Part shown: positions 60,883 to 64,000 of the stretch, one piece after another | Layout of the letters: every line of letters starts with the position of its first letter | Position numbering within the stretch: the stretch's first letter is position 1 | Assembly: GCA_030429205.1 (NCBI GenBank) | Contig: JAUICZ010000001.1 | Location: 1,788,806-1,852,805 of the forward strand | Length of the DNA stretch: 64,000 nt | From: Bacteroidia bacterium | GTDB lineage: Bacteria; Bacteroidota; Bacteroidia; Chitinophagales; Chitinophagaceae | Reading direction: 5' to 3' | Translations under genes and position numbers: made by a program | The notes under the pieces: generated by a model | Seen by the model: the letters and a program-made list of their open reading frames with translations, nothing else | What the model was told of the DNA's origin: nothing | Databases searched by the model: none

Positions 60883-61863
60883 ATGAGTCAATTAGAAAAT
60901 ATAATCTCAGTAAGAGATGTCTGCTCTTCGGAAGAAGTAAACTCTTTAAGCGGGTTGGACTTGATGGATGCTCCTGAGATATCTGCAAAGAATCTGGCGA
61001 ATATTGCGAACGAGGAGTATGTAACAGGTTTAAATCTCGCTAAGAAGAAAGTAACACAAGCTATCATGCTGGTACGTAACGATCTGATGAGTGCAATGAC
61101 TGCCAATAAGGTATTGCCTAACCTGTCAGCAAAAAAATATACTATCGGTGAGTTTAAGACAAACATCAATTATCCGGCAGAAGCAAAAGAACGTGGAGTT
61201 ACACTATATAAGAATAGAAAGATAAAAGGCACACTACGCAAACTTAAGATCCATACAGTGCAAGTGTACCCCCTGGTAGCTGCAGAAAATGTCGAGCTAA
61301 AAATATATGATGATTATGCAGGTGGTACAGTTAGTACTTATAGCATTGATCTGGTAGCGAATGAAGTGAATAGTTTTAATGTAGACTATGAGCTGAAAGG
61401 CAGTTTTGCCAGGGTGTTGCTGGATGGTACAGAGGTATCTGTGGCAGGCACATATTTAACCTGTTTTACAGGATGTAATGGAACAATGCCGAATGACTGC
61501 GGCTATACAAAAGGCTGGTACGATGAAAAAGAGATCAGCTCAAAAGAAGGTTTTGGTATCAATTTGGAGTTTAGCTGTGTATGCGATTACGAGCAACTGT
61601 TGTGCGATCTGGCACAGACATATGTAGGCGAATTAGTTTGGTTGAAAAGTAGAGTGTTGTTAATGGAAGAACACTTAAAGACCAATCGCTTAAATAACTG
61701 GGTGGTCTATGGTAGAGAAGAAACAAAGGATTACTTAGTAGATCTAGAAAACCAATACCGAGATAAGTGGCAAGTATTTTCCAATGCAATACCCGGGTTG
61801 TTGAAACAAATGAGAGACGACTGTTTAATATGTAACAGTGTAAAATGGATAACAAATATCTAA
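60883..61863 (+). CDS. Phage structural protein (head or neck)
   Basis: 326 aa, cysteine-rich: VCSSEEVNS near the start, LTCFTGCNGTMPNDCGY in the middle, and FSCVCDYEQLLCDLA plus DDCLICNSVKW near the end. First half beta-rich (LRKLKIHTVQVYPLVAAENV, YELKGSFARVLLDGTEVSV), second half helical. Follows the capsid gene. No named family recognised. Confidence 0.6.
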   Translation: MSQLENIISVRDVCSSEEVNSLSGLDLMDAPEISAKNLANIANEEYVTGLNLAKKKVTQAIMLVRNDLMSAMTANKVLPNLSAKKYTIGEFKTNINYPAEAKERGVTLYKNRKIKGTLRKLKIHTVQVYPLVAAENVELKIYDDYAGGTVSTYSIDLVANEVNSFNVDYELKGSFARVLLDGTEVSVAGTYLTCFTGCNGTMPNDCGYTKGWYDEKEISSKEGFGINLEFSCVCDYEQLLCDLAQTYVGELVWLKSRVLLMEEHLKTNRLNNWVVYGREETKDYLVDLENQYRDKWQVFSNAIPGLLKQMRDDCLICNSVKWITNI

Positions 61864-61878
61864 TCTAAAACCTTAATC

Positions 61879-62262
61879 ATGATAATTTTTTTATTGTACA
61901 CGATAATTGCCTGGCTTGCTACAGCGGCATTAGCCAAAATATTACACATCAGTATTCAACAAGACCAGTGGCTGGATAATCTACTTGACTGGCAGAACCG
62001 TTTATACCAATGGGATGTAGATGGTAAAACCTTTCTTGCAAAAGCAGGAGGCTTGTGTGAGTTGTGTTTTTCGCATGCTGTAAGTTTTATAAGCTATTGG
62101 GTGTATGTGATGTTTATGAATGTAGTTATAGGTACATGGCTTACCGGTAGCATTGATAGTATACTGTTATCACTTCTTGTAAATATCATTTGGTACTTAG
62201 TGTACGTGACGATGGCTACAAACTTGTCGCTTTACTTCATTATCAAGCTATTCCAGAAATGA
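61879..62262 (+). CDS. Small multi-TM membrane protein in phage block
   Basis: 127 aa with three or four TM helices: IIFLLYTIIAWLATAALAKI at the start, FSHAVSFISYWVYVMFMNVV, and LSLLVNIIWYLVYVTMA. Located among structural genes it is a holin candidate by position, but there is no endolysin nearby, and its size is larger than most holins. Its stop overlaps the next start (ATGA). Confidence 0.55.
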   Translation: MIIFLLYTIIAWLATAALAKILHISIQQDQWLDNLLDWQNRLYQWDVDGKTFLAKAGGLCELCFSHAVSFISYWVYVMFMNVVIGTWLTGSIDSILLSLLVNIIWYLVYVTMATNLSLYFIIKLFQK

Positions 62263-62393
62263 GCATGACGATAGAAGAATATGCAGAACAGTTAAGGCAG
62301 ATGCTAAATAATAAACCACAGAGTTTAATCCGTAAAAAGAAAATCAAGCCAAAGAAAACACTAATTAGAAAACAATTCTCCAAACCCCGATAA
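62259..62393 (+). CDS. 44-aa basic small protein
   Basis: ATG 62259 overlaps the previous stop (ATGA). Sequence starts MSMTIEEYAEQLRQML and ends in a Lys/Arg-rich tail (RKKKIKPKKTLIRKQFSKPR). Next gene starts 2 bp later. Likely translationally coupled; nucleic acid binding is a guess from the tail. Confidence 0.55.
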   Translation: MSMTIEEYAEQLRQMLNNKPQSLIRKKKIKPKKTLIRKQFSKPR

Positions 62394-62395
62394 CC

Positions 62396-62941
62396 ATGAT
62401 AAAAGAAGATTTTGAACTCTTCAAGAATTTTATTCTTGACCATAACGATTATTTCCACAAAGGTTTTGCCAATGCGTATAAAGACGATGTTACTAATGCG
62501 GTAAATGTTGCACAAGGAAAAGATGTATTGCGCGTATTGCCTGCTGATAATCACGGCAACTATTTTTACTTGCGTAACGAAGCATGGACAAAATATGAAG
62601 CACGGCACCCTGAAAGGCTTTCTGATACCGGTACGCAACGACTCTCTTTTTTAGATACAATGAATGTACAGCTAATAGCTGTTGTGAAAGATGCAGATGC
62701 GTATCTGCTTATTGAGAATTTACGCAATACCGCTATGATGTATAAGGAGCTGGATATACAGCCCGTTACAGGTAGCTGGAACAGAGAGCAAGTTGTATCT
62801 ACCGAATTAGCAAAAATGTCAACTACGGATGTTAATGCCACTTTGCAACGATTGACTGATGAGACTATTGTTCGTATAGGTTTAAGTGTATCCAAAGTCT
62901 TTGTCCCCGGCAATTGCATTACAAACCCTATAAATCAATAA
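62396..62941 (+). CDS. Phage head-tail or tail completion-like protein
   Basis: 181 aa. MIKEDFELFKNFILDHNDYF, then WTKYEARHPERLSDTGTQRL, TMNVQLIAVVKDADAYLLIEN, and TELAKMSTTDVNATLQRLTDE. Helical with a beta hairpin, size typical of head-tail connector or tail completion proteins. No definite family. Confidence 0.5.
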   Translation: MIKEDFELFKNFILDHNDYFHKGFANAYKDDVTNAVNVAQGKDVLRVLPADNHGNYFYLRNEAWTKYEARHPERLSDTGTQRLSFLDTMNVQLIAVVKDADAYLLIENLRNTAMMYKELDIQPVTGSWNREQVVSTELAKMSTTDVNATLQRLTDETIVRIGLSVSKVFVPGNCITNPINQ

Positions 62942-62944
62942 ACC

Positions 62945-63478
62945 ATGAATACAATTAATATCGGAACAATACCCGTATGTAAAGAAGCTGTTGCATTGCC
63001 TTTGGTAGCAACTGCTACAGGCACCTGGGCTTTTATGACCACTTTTAACGGTGCGTATCAATACATACAGTTTCAGGTCACTCAAGGAGAAAATATTATC
63101 GTTCCGGCAAAGCTAAATGAAGATTACACCTACACATTCAAACTATACCAACCGGATAATAACATATTCAACGATAGCGATTATTGTATGACTACAATAC
63201 CAATGTTGCCTGAAGTAGACTACGTATGCCCTGCATTGGAAGGTAGTAGTGAGAATATGAATATTGGTAAAATTCAAACTGTGGCTATTGAAGGGCAGTT
63301 GGAGATTACTAACCTGGAACTACTGGGAGTAAAGCAGGTTGCGGTATTTGTAGAGGGCACAATGCAAAGAGAAGGCGTAGATGTAGATGAATACCATCTT
63401 GATGCTGTAAACGCAAAAGTTGTCTTTAATACAGAGTTGCTTGAAGAACAAAAAATAACCATTCTATACTTTAAATAA
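62945..63478 (+). CDS. Phage structural protein with fibre-like C-terminus
   Basis: 177 aa. N-half beta-rich (ATGTWAFMTTFNGAYQYIQF, YTYTFKLYQPDNNIF); C-half VAVFVEGTMQREGVDVDEYH then VNAKVVFNTELLEEQKITIL, like small fibre or decoration domains. Starts 3 bp after the previous stop and 6 bp before the next gene. Confidence 0.5.
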   Translation: MNTINIGTIPVCKEAVALPLVATATGTWAFMTTFNGAYQYIQFQVTQGENIIVPAKLNEDYTYTFKLYQPDNNIFNDSDYCMTTIPMLPEVDYVCPALEGSSENMNIGKIQTVAIEGQLEITNLELLGVKQVAVFVEGTMQREGVDVDEYHLDAVNAKVVFNTELLEEQKITILYFK

Positions 63479-63484
63479 ATCACT

Positions 63485-64000
63485 ATGAAAAAAATAATAA
63501 CTATAATTCTATTGCTTCTTTCTGTGAAAGTAAGTGCACAGACAGGCATGTTGATGAAACGCTATTATGTCAGTGGGGCTATGGCTATTGGTAAAGAGAA
63601 AAGAGCATTTGCTGATAGCAGTGCATGGATAGACATAGGAGGAGATACAACAAAAAAGGGAGTGCTTTTCCCAAAGGTTTTGCTGGATAGTATTAGTACG
63701 TCTAAAAGAGCATTGTTCGTGTACGATCTCGTAGACTCTGTGCTTTACCATTTTGATGGAAATGAGCGAGTGCGGTATATGACATATAAAGACACCTCGT
63801 TTATTAGCCAGATGATCGCAAGTAACATTCCTGACCACAGTAATTTTTTAATTAATGGAGGTAATGCATTCGGCAATGTTGCTGAGATAGGTACTAATGA
63901 CAATGAACACGTAGATATTATTACTAATGATACTGCAAGGCTACGCGTTACCAATGATGGGAATGTGTTGGTTGGCACAACAACTAACGATGGATACAGC
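63485..64000 (+). CDS. Fibre-like protein with Sec signal peptide, partial
   Basis: The frame is open to the window end. It starts with a clear signal peptide (MKKIITIILLLLSVKVSAQ). The mature part (SGAMAIGKEKRAFADSSAWI, FLINGGNAFGNVAEIGTNDN, NDGNVLVGTTTNDG) resembles tail-fibre/adhesin sequence, NVLVGTTT being common before chaperone-type tail ends. An exported fibre-like gene at the end of a capsid block is odd: phage proteins normally assemble in the cytoplasm. It may be a host adhesin that follows block D or belong to it. Confidence 0.65.
   Translation, partial: MKKIITIILLLLSVKVSAQTGMLMKRYYVSGAMAIGKEKRAFADSSAWIDIGGDTTKKGVLFPKVLLDSISTSKRALFVYDLVDSVLYHFDGNERVRYMTYKDTSFISQMIASNIPDHSNFLINGGNAFGNVAEIGTNDNEHVDIITNDTARLRVTNDGNVLVGTTTNDGYS

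Noticed and set aside
61879-62262. Definite holin call
   Set aside because: It has membrane helices and the right neighbourhood, but no endolysin is adjacent and the size and topology are not diagnostic, so only a candidate role is mentioned.
5757-64000. Simple integrated prophage with att sites
   Set aside because: No integrase, no tRNA gene and no direct repeats flanking any block were seen, and cellular genes with normal composition lie between the blocks.

Overview
The window is from a Bacteroidota chromosome, most likely the Chitinophagaceae/Sphingobacteriales part of the phylum. The signs are type IX secretion (T9SS) C-terminal sorting domains (genes at 1651, 54825, 56293), many lipoproteins with short lipoboxes, LytB-free small sensor proteins, a cold-shock protein with the Bacteroidota lysine-rich N-terminus, and promoters with the phylum-specific -7 box TAnnTTTG. 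No rRNA, tRNA, CRISPR array, transposase or integrase was seen.

The main feature is a tailed-phage gene set broken into four intact blocks, all on the + strand and separated by ordinary cellular genes. Block A (5757-16332) has a tape measure, two large tail proteins, two fibronectin-like proteins, a 217-aa structural protein and a portal carrying a DnaJ-like zinc finger. Block B (21979-23283) is the terminase large subunit alone. Block C (45561-46910) is a phage-type DnaB helicase alone. Block D (57980 to the window end) has two small proteins, a scaffold-like coiled coil, the probable major capsid protein, several head/tail proteins and a fibre-like protein with a Sec signal peptide. All genes are intact. 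Each block starts at its own TAnnTTTG promoter, those of A and D being nearly identical over 34 bp. Three transcription or leader regions (before the tape measure, the 217-aa protein and the capsid) carry the same element: a small hairpin followed by CAATACRYATCAGG. Together this suggests a dispersed, maintained, co-regulated particle system (gene-transfer-agent-like or domesticated phage). That function is an inference.

A second system is a regulon defined by four hexamers repeated at exactly 11-bp steps (GTTAAY, GTTANC, GYAAAG, GTTAAC), with the last one 42-43 bp upstream of a TAnnTTTG box. It lies before four tandem secreted paralogues (34202-37351), before a 96-aa gene on the - strand (20578-20868), and before a stretch of about 120 nt with no ATG that ends in a terminator (39109-39228), a probable small RNA.

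The rest by region. 1-5607: secreted ELWxxDGT-type, T9SS and YD-repeat-like lipoproteins plus a nucleoside 2-deoxyribosyltransferase. 16341-20868: a SIR2-like protein, small membrane and lipoproteins, a PAS-DHp protein without kinase domain, a NYN/LOTUS RNase-like protein and a DUF3050 protein. 23326-33875: RDD membrane protein, Cys-rich lipoprotein, RhlE-type RNA helicase, cold-shock protein, hybrid histidine kinase, 7TM adenylate cyclase and more YD-type lipoproteins. 37401-45465: LigB-type dioxygenase, TPR histidine kinase, subtilisin, SPFH protein. 46894-48364: a three-gene HipB-HipS-HipT-like toxin-antitoxin locus behind an array of six operators at 40-41 bp spacing. 48662-53749: a TetR-controlled operon with two short-chain dehydrogenases, a metallo-beta-lactamase-fold hydrolase and a bestrophin-like channel. 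53753-57798: a secreted protein, a di-haem peroxidase-like T9SS protein and a paralogue of the gene at position 1.
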